NCBI GenBank assembly: GCA_021464245.1
Contig: JADCRB010000001.1
Location: forward strand, 682,801 to 746,800
Source: Carallia brachiata
Lineage: Eukaryota > Streptophyta > Magnoliopsida > Malpighiales > Rhizophoraceae
DNA: 64,000 bases
Reading direction: 5' to 3'
Shown here piece after piece: positions 42,422 to 53,335 of the stretch; position 1 is the first letter of the stretch; each line of letters opens with the position of its first letter. A model generated the notes under the pieces. The model searched no databases, was not told the origin of the DNA, and was given only the letters and a program-made list of their open reading frames with translations. The position numbers were made by a program, and so were the translations under genes.

Positions 42422-42991
42422 CAATGTTATTAAAACTGGCTCAGACCGACCGGTCCGACCGGTTTAACCGGTGACCGGCCAAAGGTCCGGGTCAGTTTAT
42501 AACTACAGTTACCTCTTAATTCGGATCGGTCAAAACCGGTTTGAACCAGTCAAAAACCGGTTAAAACCGGTGAAAACCAGTCAAAAATCGGACCCGGTTC
42601 AACCTGTTCAAACCGGTATAAAAGTTTTATAAATTATAATTTGATCTCAATATTTATTTAAATTATAATTTGAGTTTTAAATTTAATTAAAATTTTCAAT
42701 TTAGTCCTAAATTTATCAAAACTTTCAATTTAGTCCTAAATTTATCAAAACTTTCAATTTAGTCCTAAATTTATCAAAACTTTCAATTTAGTCCTAAATT
42801 TATCAAAACTTTCAATTTAATCCTTAAAAATAAAAAAATGTAATATTTAATAATCATGTATAAGTATTATTTTTTTAAATTATTTTTATAAATATATATA
42901 TTAATAAATACCGGTTCGACCTGTTGAACCGGTTGAACCTTAACCCACTAATGTTTCCAGTTCGATGACCGGTCTGGTTCTGACAACCTTG
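42422..42991. mobile_element. hAT-like non-autonomous element (570 bp)
   Basis: Ends are imperfect inverted repeats (CAATGTTATTAAAACTGGCT on the left; CAAGGTTGTCAGAACCAGAC as the reverse complement of the right). Flanks GTATCATC (42414-42421) and GTATCACC (42992-42999) match at 7 of 8 bases, as expected for an old 8-bp target duplication. The arms are full of ACCGGT/CCGGTT palindromic motifs. The centre holds a 29-bp minisatellite. No coding capacity. Confidence 0.75.
42692..42825. repeat. 29-bp minisatellite inside the hAT-like element
   Basis: Five consecutive copies (last one partial and diverged) of a 29-bp unit containing TTCAATTTAGTCCTAAATTT. Copies start at about 42695, 42724, 42753, 42782 and 42811. 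The three middle copies are identical. Confidence 0.93.
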
Positions 42992-45150
42992 GTATCACCC
43001 TGTTTTCTCTCTCTCTTTTTTTTGGCCAAAAAAACGGTTCTCTCCTTCGGCCTAAAGCCTAGAGTTTATGATAATAAATTAAACTGATGAAACCATGTTG
43101 GATAAATAGAGAGCAATTATGGTATATTTCACTAAATTTTCTATGATTCATTGAATAGATTGTGCGCCTTTCATTGCTGTATAGTCAAGACCAATATATA
43201 TAAAAATACTCAATAGTAATGCAATTAGAATAACACAGTGAACGCGTACTAGTGTAATGTAACATGATAAAAAATTTGTTGGTTTAAAAAAAAATGTGGA
43301 TCGTTAGATGGATTGTGTGTCTCCCATTATATTATTATGTAGTTAAATTTGTATGTAAAAATTTGTCATCCAATTTATGTAGAGTAAATGTAAGAGTAAA
43401 ATGGTATGATTCCTTAACAAATCAGAAGTTATAACAACATAAAATAAAATAATAGTTACGTGATGAAAAAATAAAGACAAACTAAAGTTGGGTTGCCACT
43501 TTGAATATTAAAGTACAATAAAAAAACCCATTAATAAAACCATATTTATTTTGTGATTATTATAGACTAAAGAAAATTATCAGCATAACAACAATTTATG
43601 CGCAACTTCCACGAGTTATTTACACAAGTAATTAATGAAATGGGCAAACTTTTTAATTCAAGGAATTGCGGACGATGCTTGATGATATCTCTAATTTGAA
43701 TAAGTGAATGTGAAACAACCTATTGCATAAATAGACTGTAAAAAAAAAAAAAGAATAAAAGAAGCATAAGATGATCATTACTTGGAACTTAGAAAGGCTT
43801 CCCCAAAAGGCTAGAGCCTACAAGATTAGCACCTAATACTCATTACGACTTCGGTTATCTTGGAGATTTAGGTAGTTAATTAAAAAGCCAGCAACCGTTA
43901 CCATTGCAATGATGATTATTGGCCGTTTAGGTCAACAGAGGTATATATATTTTTTTTTTTGGGTGGAGAAGTTGAAGAGAATAAGAAATAATTATATAGC
44001 CATTTGCAAGTTGCAACCTTTGTAAGTAAGGCGAACCGTGCAAATTGTAACTTCAAGATATTCAAATATCGAAACATCATGGGATCTTATAATGTAAATT
44101 AAAATCATAAAGAGATAAAACACAAAAGAAGTATATTACAAAGAATTTTAGTGCATTTAACAAGAAAAAAAAAAATACAAGATCTCGCTGGCACTGTATC
44201 CCTATACTGATGGGTAAGAGGACAACGAAGTTCCCATTATCGGTAGGCCAGAACTAATTAATCTGTCTTCTATGTCGTCCATCGCTAATTATTATAAAAG
44301 ATTTTGTTAGCAACAGTTATTTTTTATCATTTTTTTTAATGTTGTCATACATAACACATATTAATTGACTATAAAAAAAATAAAAGTCAAATATATTATA
44401 AATTTAATATTAAAAAATATTTATATGTTGATTTTACTGGCAGCAACTTTTATTATCAGTTTCTCCTTAACCCAAGAAATTCTCAGAATATAAGTCAGGA
44501 ATATCATCAATTTTTACAACGGAAATTGTCTTTAAGGAAATTATCTGTCTATTGCATGGAATGGCACGCCTTTTTTTATTTTATTTTAATTTCGTCCCGT
44601 GGTCAACATTGAATTTGAGAATCTTCATTTCTTTAAAAATTTTCATGTTTGTATCCGTTGGTACCATTGATATATGCGTTGAGTTGAGTTGATAAATTTT
44701 ATTTTAAGCGGGCATTCACGACTCGATGCTGCCCAAGTCAGAGGTTTTGTGTTTTTAGCCACAGGGCCTTCATGCATCTGAGAGCCTTGTGATAACAAGA
44801 CACTAGGTTACAGAGCATCCCATGGCACATAATTGATTTGTTCCGCCAAACCGGAATTTCATGTATAATTTTAATGATTTCTTGAGTTAAGCTTTAAATG
44901 AATTCAAGCTTTTACTTTTCCTTGTTCAAAAAGATGAAAAAAAAAATCCAAGTATTAATTCAAAAAAAAAAATCCAAAATCCAAGCCTTGTGTTGGATTT
45001 GGATAACAGTTTCTGCATATTACAGCTGAATGGGCCACAGTCAGCCCATCCAATTAACTTAAGATTAGATTACTCAAATTAAGCCCAGATTATTAGTTTG
45101 AGTCGTGTTTGAATGTAAACAGACCTGCTTCGCAATTCATTGCAAAGATA
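42992..45150. other. AT-rich intergenic DNA
   Basis: No gene, RNA gene or well-bounded repeat supported. Many A/T runs; a T-rich run at 43950 and A-runs around 43740 and 44165. Confidence 0.5.
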
Positions 45151-45164
45151 AATAATTGAAAGAT

Positions 45165-45299
45165 GAAGTTGAACATTTATTTTAATAGTTGAGGAAAGTA
45201 CCTCTCAACTACGAGGTGAGAGTTCAATTTCTATCAATTTTATTTCTCTTTTTTCTTATATGTCTAACAGGACTCCTTGTAAATTAAAATAATAATAAT
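45165..45299 (+). mobile_element. Short SINE-like insertion with 14-bp target-site duplication
   Basis: A 135-bp segment is flanked by identical AATAATTGAAAGAT at 45151-45164 and 45300-45313. It carries a B-box-like GAGAGTTCAATTTC and ends in (AAT)n, the usual 3' tail of plant SINEs. The A box is weak, so it may be 5'-truncated. Confidence 0.75.
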
Positions 45300-45579
45300 A
45301 ATAATTGAAAGATAAATTAGTAAAGCTAAATGGACTCAATTAATTTAACACACCAAACACAAACACGAGTGAAAACATTAAACTATATAGCTGTTTATTT
45401 CACATTCTCTTTCAATGAAATAATGCATTTAATGATGAGCTCATAAATATGTATTATGAAAGTACAATGTAGATTTGCATCTGAAACGTATCAACCTAAC
45501 CTCGACTATTATGTAATAATGCTTAACCTGAAAGTCTTTTCGGCTAGATTCCAATTTTTACGTCTTGTGAATGTGCAGA

Positions 45580-45743
45580 AGATCTTGACATGGATCCTGA
45601 AAAATTGTACAATGCAAAAGTGGCCTTTCAGACCAGCAACGTGGTGATCCGTATTCCGGCTTTAAATTCAAAGCCTGGGAAGATGACGTCAGTTCTGTTG
45701 GTGGTAGCAACCCAGTGGTACAAGGAATCTTTCCGTAAAGAGT
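45580..45743 (+). pseudogene. Unrecognised exon-like coding fragment
   Basis: After a good acceptor (GTGAATGTGCAG) a frame reads EDLDMDPEKLYNAKVAFQTS, then VVIRIPAL, then MTSVLLVVATQWYKESFRKE and a stop. The composition is protein-like and unlike its AT-rich surroundings. No upstream exon or family was recognised. It may be the last exon of an unseen gene or a gene fragment. Confidence 0.35.
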
Positions 45744-46081
45744 AAGTTTATACAAAATGTTTTAAATTTTATTTTACGATAAATTATATTTATTATTTTT
45801 AAAATTATAATTAATATTTTTAAAACGTAAAAAATAATAAGTATTGAAAAAATATCAATTATCATTTCAAAAATAACAATCACGATTTTATTCCGAACAA
45901 AAATTGACATGCTAAATACCGACCCATATACATTTTTTCTTCCGTAAACTGCCATCACCTCTCCATTTTCCTTACTAGTAATTCATTCATCTTCCATCTC
46001 TTTGGTTTCTATAATTAATTATAATGCAATACTGTAACGTTCCAAAATGCAACAATATGATTAAACTTCTTCTGTTGCCTG

Positions 46082-46088
46082 TATAAAA
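46082..46088 (+). promoter_or_regulatory. TATA box of EC1-like gene
   Basis: TATAAAA lies 57 bp upstream of the first ATG. Transcription would start near 46112. Confidence 0.6.
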
Positions 46089-46138
46089 CCCATGTTTCCA
46101 TCAGACCCCTTCGCTCATCCCTTTTCTCTGATTCTCTC

Positions 46139-46600
46139 ATGTCTAAAATGGCTAAGCTCTTTTTTCTTCTGATCGTTCTCTTATTGGCGTCAACCATGCA
46201 AGACTGCTTCTTGGCCAAGGCCCGGCCATTGGATGACAACCAGGGCTCGAGGGCCAGTCTCGCGGCTCGGTTAAAATTGGATGATGCTGATGGTGGTGGT
46301 GAGGAAGCACCACCAAGTTGTTGGGACTCCTTGGCACAACTTCAAGCTTGTACAGGGGAGATCATTCTCTTCTTCCTTAATGGCGAGACTTACCTTGGCC
46401 ACTCCTGCTGCGAAGCTATTCGCACCATAACTCAGCATTGCTGGCCGGACATGATGGGCACCCTGGGGTTTACCGCCGAGGAGGGCGACATACTTGAAGG
46501 CTATTGCGTTTCGTCTGGCGAGGATTCCCCTCCATCGCCGCCGGCAACACCGTCGTCTGGAACTAGTAAAATCGTTGCAAATGAAATGTTGGCTCCTTGA
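46139..46600 (+). CDS. EC1: EC1-like egg cell-secreted protein (prolamin-like)
   Basis: Single-exon gene of 153 aa. EC1 peptides are stored in the egg cell and secreted at sperm arrival to activate sperm for gamete fusion (Arabidopsis knowledge). An N-terminal signal peptide is visible (LFFLLIVLLLASTMQDCFLA). It is followed by a prolamin-like domain with six cysteines in EC1 order: SCWDSL, QACTGEI, HSCCEAI, QHCWP, EGYC. The tail is Pro/Ser-rich (DSPPSPPATPSS). A second in-frame ATG at 46148 could also be used and leaves the signal peptide intact. It has no intron, as usual for the family. It is convergent with the ASR gene. Confidence 0.92.
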   Translation: MSKMAKLFFLLIVLLLASTMQDCFLAKARPLDDNQGSRASLAARLKLDDADGGGEEAPPSCWDSLAQLQACTGEIILFFLNGETYLGHSCCEAIRTITQHCWPDMMGTLGFTAEEGDILEGYCVSSGEDSPPSPPATPSSGTSKIVANEMLAP

Positions 46601-48520
46601 CTGGAATTTGGTGTTGTGAATAAAAAAAAAAAGATTTATGAATAATTACTAATAATAATAATACTATCAATAATAATACGTTGAAAAAAAATTAAAGTTA
46701 AATAATTTCTTCTATCGCCTTCGTGTAATTTGGTTTTTTTTTTTTTTTTATATACGGCTTGCGTGAAGTTTGTCCAATGTAGTGTGAATTTTGTTCCTAT
46801 ACGTGATGTATGGGAGTGGGGGATGAATTGGGCTTTTATTAATTTGCTAAAAAGTTGGAGTAGAGAGAGTTTTAGTTCAAAGAATTCAGTTTATTTAATA
46901 ATTTTTTTAAGAGTTTTGGTTCTTTGATCTACAAAAAGTTTTATTAAGCATTTAACAAAAAAAAAAAAAACTAAACAGAGTTTGAATTTCTCGGCTAATA
47001 GTTCAGGGGGCATGCCCATCTATTATTTGGGCTAATGCTGAGCCTCTTGTTTTTTTTTTTGGGTCAAGTGAGCCTCTCTTTATTTTTGTTGGTTTTTGTA
47101 AGAGTTTTGTGATTGCAACTTTCAATCCAGTTCATTTTAAATGGGCCTGCACCAGGTGCTCATCACTTCTATTGCCCACATTTAATGGTAATACAGGCAG
47201 GCGCGTCAAGTTTCCAACAGTGGCTATATGATTTTCTCCCAAGTTAGCAATGATTATCCTCTTAATTTGTTGACAAAACGATTCCTACCCACCCCAGTAA
47301 GTGACGATTTTTCAAGTGCAAAAACGATCAAACGCACACAGATTTCCTTTTGGTTTGGTGTCCGGATCAGTTTAGAAACTTTAATTTATTAGTAATTGAT
47401 TGATTATCCAATGTGTAGGCGATTTCGCGATGTAATCAAATATACCTTGATTTTGAAAGGCATGCACTCATGCCAGGCTGCAATCTGATCATTCATTTAT
47501 TTTTTCCGGTTGAAAAAATGAGATGATGGACGCAAGATATTAGAAAAAAAGTCACAGAACGTGAAAACAAAGATTTAGTAAAATTTATATGTTGACAAAC
47601 ACAAAAGTCCCAGCCAATCATGAACCAAAATGGAACCTATACATGGTATGAGATGATGGCAGGGAAGAAGAAGTGCGATATTATATTTTATTATTTTGGT
47701 ACCCCAGAAGGGTTTGATCCGCCAAATTTCATAACCCATTGAGATTGGACCAGCCAGGTCTAAACCACACCAGCAAATCAACATTTAGGCATCGTGGAGA
47801 GGCCAGTTCTCGCATGCCAAATGACAATTGAAAGTGAATTGAGGTTTTAATTAACGGTACACTAAATGTACCGATTTCATCAATATTATTTATTTATTTA
47901 TCATTATTTTTTTTAAAATCAATAGTCATGAAGTATTACAATAATAAAAGAATGACTCTACAGTGTTTAATAGAGATCATCAGCTTTTTACAATTATTTT
48001 TTCAATCAAAACACAAATTTTAAATTAATAATATTATTAAATTACTCAATTAGGGGGTTTTAATACATGTATTCGTATCCCTAAATTTATTGTTTAATTA
48101 ACTGTACACTAAATATGACCTCTAATAACATTTTTTTTTCCTTTTCTTTTCTTGAAGAGCCAATCCAAAGTTGATTCGAGCTGATTGAAGTCGTTGGACA
48201 CAGGCAGAAAAAAAAAAAAAAAAAACTGCAAATAAGGAAGAGGCATGTCACACACATATATTATTAATAAATTACAAGATACATACGAGAGCAAGATACA
48301 TAAGAAGAGAGACCAGATCACAAAGTCTGACATAAGTTTTAACAGGGACAGGCTTATGAGGAAGATTTCACCAAGTCACAGACCACAAAGAACAAGCAAT
48401 AACATTATTCAGGGTAGCCAATTACTGGTAATTAATAGACATTAATAGTTGACTCGATCCATATAATAGATAGAAAGAAAAAGGATATGCAGCACACAAA
48501 AGGGTTAATTAATTAATTAA
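46601..48520. other. Convergent intergenic region EC1-ASR
   Basis: 3' UTR of EC1 with A-rich stretch after 46618, then AT-rich DNA without supported genes. The last ~200 bp (48340-48520) is the likely ASR 3' UTR; its sequence recurs about 1.2 kb further right. Confidence 0.55.
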
Positions 48521-49275
48521 TTAAAAGAGATGATGGTGCTTCTTGCCATGAGCCTCCTCATCCTCTTTCCTGGCTTCTTTCTTCTCATGGTGCTCGTGGA
48601 ATGCGAAACCGCCCGATCCAACGGCAACTGTTGCAGCAATCTCCTCTCCCACCTTGTTTGTGTGCATTTTCTGGGTCTTTCTTCGATTGGTGCTTCTCAT
48701 GCTGACATGATCCCAATCAAAATCACAAATATTTCAGATAACCTGGCAATTTCATGTCAATTTTAAGATGACAAATATTAAGTATGGATGGATCATCGTG
48801 GACACCACATCTATAGAGCATATAAAGAAGTAGAACTGCTAAAAACAACAACGATAACAACTTTAAATTACGCAATTTTTAATTTGACTCATTTAAAGTA
48901 TAAACCAAGTTAACTCAATTTTAAATGTGAATAAAAGCAAAATTTTAAGTGGATGAAGTTAAAACATATACAAATTTATACGTTACGAGGGAATTATATT
49001 ATACTAAAAAAAAAAAGTAAAATTAAGCTGAGCATAAGAGCCCGCAAATTAAACATAGTAAGGAAAACCAATTTTTATTTAGAGCAATGAACAAACGGAG
49101 ATAAGATGTAATAATATACCAAGGCATAAGCACCAGCAGCAAGAGCGCCCAGCTCTCCAAGCTGCTCAAGGTGCTTGTGATGCTTCTCCTCTTTCTTGTA
49201 GTCAACTTCACCGGTCTCGTCGCGTTCCTCGTGGTGGTGAAAGAAGTGGTGGTGGCGCTGCTGCTCTTCAGCCAT
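48521..49275 (-). CDS. ASR: ABA/stress/ripening-induced ASR protein (2-bp frameshift in exon 2)
   Basis: Small hydrophilic, zinc-binding stress protein and transcription regulator (family knowledge). Exon 1 at 49120-49275 encodes 52 aa: [17 protein letters not shown], then [22 protein letters not shown]. Exon 2 at 48521-48701 begins [15 protein letters not shown], the ABA/WDS domain. Between 48655 and 48662 two bases of an expected CAC-AAG pair are absent. As written the frame shifts and stops at 48585-48587 (90 aa). In the original frame the rest is intact: [17 protein letters not shown] and a His-rich end HGKKHHHLF, with stop at 48521-48523, total ~112 aa as usual for ASR. TATAAATA for this strand lies at about 49385-49392. 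Confidence 0.85.
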
Positions 49276-49856
49276 CTCGGAGTGGGGGTGGAGATGGGAA
49301 ATGATCAAAATCAGCGAGATCAAAAAAGTATCAGGACTGGAAATCGTCTTAGTTTGTGTATTGGAGTGTTTGTGTATATGGACCTATTTATAATTAGCCA
49401 GGGTGCTGAAATGGACGGCTAGCTCTACATAGGATTTTCAAATAGTAAATAGTGATCTGCTTACACCTGTCCACCTATTTTCTACTAGTCAATGAGGATT
49501 AATATAAATTACCATTTTCAAGTATATTAACTGGGAGAGGCAGATCAGGATGCTTTCACAAAGTCACACCCACTTTAGAGAAACAATGTTATTCAGGGCG
49601 GCGGTCAATTACCGGTGAATAGACTTTAATTAGCAGAAAAAGATAAATGGCCAAAAAATTTAGTTAAAATAGTATAAGTGTGACATTATTTAAAATCATG
49701 TTTGAATGTAATTTAATATATAAAACGAAAATAAAGTATATTTATTATTATTTTGAAAAAATTTAACTAATCTTCTGGCTATATAATAATGCTCTTAATT
49801 AGCTCTATGTTGATTTAAATTGCAGAAAGTGGCACTAGCACAGAAAAATAATTAAA

Positions 49857-50056
49857 AAAATGGTGGTGCTTCTTTTCATGGGGGTTGGGGGGGGGGAGTG
49901 CTGCTCTCTTCCTCTTTCTTGGCTTCTTTCTTCTCATGTTGCTCGTGGAATGCTACAGTGCCGCCCCATCCGACGGCGACTGCCTCAGCAATCTTCTCTT
50001 CCATCATCTGCATGTGGACATGTTCTGCGGCTTTCTATGGCTCTTGCTTTCTCATG
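49857..50056 (-). pseudogene. Tandem relic of ASR exon 2
   Basis: On the minus strand, after an acceptor-like TAG, the sequence follows ASR exon 2 (CATGAGAAA..., [28 protein letters not shown]) but with several frame changes and stops, and a long C-run replaces the HG segment. No exon 1 is found nearby. The DNA to its left (about 49545-49660) resembles the ASR 3' UTR at 48346-48470, so this is a 3' partial tandem duplicate. Confidence 0.8.
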
Positions 50057-50099
50057 CTATCATGAGTTAATTTTTGTGCTACAGATTATGACTTAATCT

Positions 50100-52324
50100 T
50101 TTGTTGAGAGCTATCTGACTTAATTAAGGTATTTGTTTTCTTTTTTTTTGAACGTGTGAAATTTACCCACATTTTAAAACTACATAATCTATTTTTTATT
50201 ATTTTTATTTTAAGTATTCTTCACTTATTATATAATATAATATATAATACATAAATTTTATTCATTAAAAAATATAAATTAAATTAAAATTTTCTTTTAA
50301 TTAAATATGAAGTTTTCTAATATTAATCTGAGTTAAATTAACTTAATAATCATTGTTGTTTTTACTTTTTTTATTAGTATAATTTTTTATATTATATAAA
50401 TTTATTTTATTAATTTTTATTTCGAATAAATTTTACTTATATTATATATTGTAAGATTATAAATAAATTATATTAAAAAATTAAATAAGAATAAAAATCA
50501 CCTACCTAATTGAAAAATTAAGTTAAATTCGATTCACTACCTGATGAAGATTTTTTTAAAGAAAATTTTCCACATAGGTCCCACGTAGCCGGTATCTGTC
50601 TCCTCATCTTGTTGTGACGAAGGTGCTGGTGGTGCCATCTGGGACTAGGACTGGTTTTTTTTTTTTTTATTGGTCCTATGTAGGACTCGGACTCTGGGAG
50701 ACGGTTTGCTAGAGAATGATAAATGAATCAGAAAATTAATGGTAATAAAAAAAATTAATATATAAAAATATTATTAATTTTATTTAAGGTAATAAATTTA
50801 ATATTAATTTTAAAAAATAAAAAATTATTTTTTTTTAAATTTTTTATAACAAATTTAACATATTATAAAATTTTTTAAATAAAATTTATCTATTTCGATA
50901 ATATAGTACTAATATATATAATTATTATATTATCGAAATAAACATATTTTTATATTTGTCTTTAAAATTAACAGATTCTATTCGTATGAAATTATTGTGT
51001 ATTAATTTTGTTAAAAAAATAAAGAGAGATAAATTATTATTTTTAAAAATTAATATTAAATTTACTTTTTAAATAAAATTAATGATATTTTGTATATTAA
51101 TTCGTAAAAAAAAAATAGTTTTATCGTGGACCGTAATGAGCCTCTCACGACATTTAAGCATAGCAGCCAACATAGATTCCTTACAACCAACCGCCAGCCC
51201 ATGACGAAAGCCCAAATTGGCCGAATGTCTGTAGGCCTAAATCTAACCAAAAAAAAACCTGCAAGTTTCCCTCCCATCTTTAGGTATCAAAAAAAGTTTC
51301 CCTCTTCCATGTAAACCAAGAAAAAAAAAAAAAAGTTTCCCTCCATCTTTTTCTCTTATTTATTTATTTATTACTTTTTGTTGTTTAAATTTCGAATCAC
51401 TCATTTTTCCTGCACCCAACTCCAGGTTTTCTCCCCACAGTTTCTTTTTGCAATGCATGTTACACCAGATTAAGGTAGGTTAATAACATCCTATTACAAT
51501 TTTGTTTGTCGGTAATTATACATGGCAGGGTATATATCAACATGATCCATAACGTGGGATGGCAGTGAGTAACACAAGTGGCTCACTGACGCGGACAGAT
51601 GCAATATAAAAAAAAAAAACTGGGGTCAGGATTAAAAAAAAAAAAAAAGACTTGGATGTCAGACCGAGTAAAATTCTCAGTCCAGGTGCCTGATTGGAGG
51701 GCTCCCATCAGTGGCCTCCGCCTTTGCAAACCGAGGGACCGAGAACGGGTGTGGCCTGCCCTGTTTCCTAATTTATCTCCCGTCGGTCTTCCTATTTTTT
51801 TTAAGGTAATGCCATATAACACGATAACTGCCATCACAAAAGACCATGAAATTAGTTATAATTTGGTTAGGGCTTTATTTTTTTATTTTTATAAAAACTA
51901 ATGTTTTTTAAAAAATAAAATTTAAGTAATATTTAGTGTAAGTAGTATTTAGTGTCACTTTAAATTTATTTTTTATAATAAAAAAATTATAAATAGTACT
52001 TAATGTTACGCTAAACAGACTTAATATTACTATGTATCATAATTTTCCAAAAAATAAAAATTAAAAACCCACATTTTGGGTTTTGAATTAAAAAAATTTA
52101 ATTCAAACAAAAAACTACTGTTTTTTTTTCACAGTCATTCGCGGGAATTAGTGGAGGGAAGTTTCAAGATGAATAGCATTTTCCTAGTCGGATAATGAGA
52201 TCATGAAATTAGTTATGAATTGGTTATGGCCTTATTTTTCTATATAAAAATTAATTTTTTAAAAAATAAAGTTTAAACAATATTTAATATTATTTTAAAT
52301 ATACTTAATATTACTTGTATCATA

Positions 52325-52359
<35 letters not shown>

Positions 52360-53335
52360 TAAACCATCGTTTTGGGTTTAGAATTAAAAAATTTAAAAGG
52401 AAACAAAAAAATTATTTTTTTATATCATTTGTGGGAATTCGTGAAGAGAAGTTTCGTCATGAATAGCATTTCCCCTTTTTTAAATGAATATGCAGTTTGA
52501 TGAGTTTTGGGACTTCAAACCAACGACAATCAGCCTTTCTTTGTTCTTTTTTTTGATCAAAAGTCAAAACGAGAATCAGCTTAACAGCCAAACAATTGGG
52601 TTGCTACATACATTGCGGCAGCATGTGGCGTTCATTTCGGACGCAGAAATTGTTGACCGAAAAATGCATTCAATAACTGAAACAAGTGAGCCTAAACCCA
52701 AATTTACCATATCCAAATAATTTTTACCATCCGATGATGAGTATCAACAACATTGGCTCAAAAGTACGAAATATTGCTCCATGTCTGCCTCCATCACTGA
52801 ATGTTCTTTGCTACCCTAATCTGGTATTTCTCTGATGTTCCTCCTGAAAAGAAAGCTCAGAGTTGGAGGCTCCAAGGCTGTTCCTTGATGATTGATACTT
52901 ATATACAATTGTATCATGAGCCAAAGCGTTCAAATTGAAGCCTTGTCACATGTACCTAGAAATGGAAACTAGCAAAAGTATCAATAAACAAGACCACTAA
53001 TCACACCAGTAGCATAACAGTGAAAGAGTAAAGATTCTCTGACTATTATACATCATGACTAACCTAACAAAATTTGTTGCACCTTCTAAATACACTAGCA
53101 GTAATCAAGGATAAATGAATGAGAAAAGAGATAAGATGGGACAGTCTTCTGAAGAATTCAATCAACTAGACTTACAGTCTGTATTCCTCCTCAAAGCCCT
53201 GCGTGTGTGTCTTGTGTGGTTTCTGAGAGAAAGAAAGAGAAAGACAGAAAGGAGAGGAAGTGCTGGTTTTGGATTTGAGGCCATATCTCTTAGTAACAAG
53301 AAACACCAGAGGGATATGGAAAAGGCTTACCATAA
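50100..53335. other. AT-rich intergenic region
   Basis: No gene supported. Contains a diverged tandem duplication (51842-52475), a (TA)n run near 52328-52356, and long A/T-only stretches (50200-51060). From about 52720 the composition becomes more mixed and could include the 3' UTR of the thioredoxin gene. Confidence 0.5.
51842..52475. repeat. Diverged tandem duplication
   Basis: Unit 1 (about 51842-52188) and unit 2 (about 52200-52475) share ATGAAATTAGTTAT, TTTGGGTTT with AATTAAAAAA, and GGGAATT, GAAGTTT, ATGAATAGCATTT in the same order. The units differ by many substitutions and a (TA)n expansion in unit 2. No family recognised. Confidence 0.7.

Noticed and set aside
51583..51901. Short ORFs with poly-lysine/phenylalanine runs
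   Set aside because: Driven by A-runs; no protein family signal.
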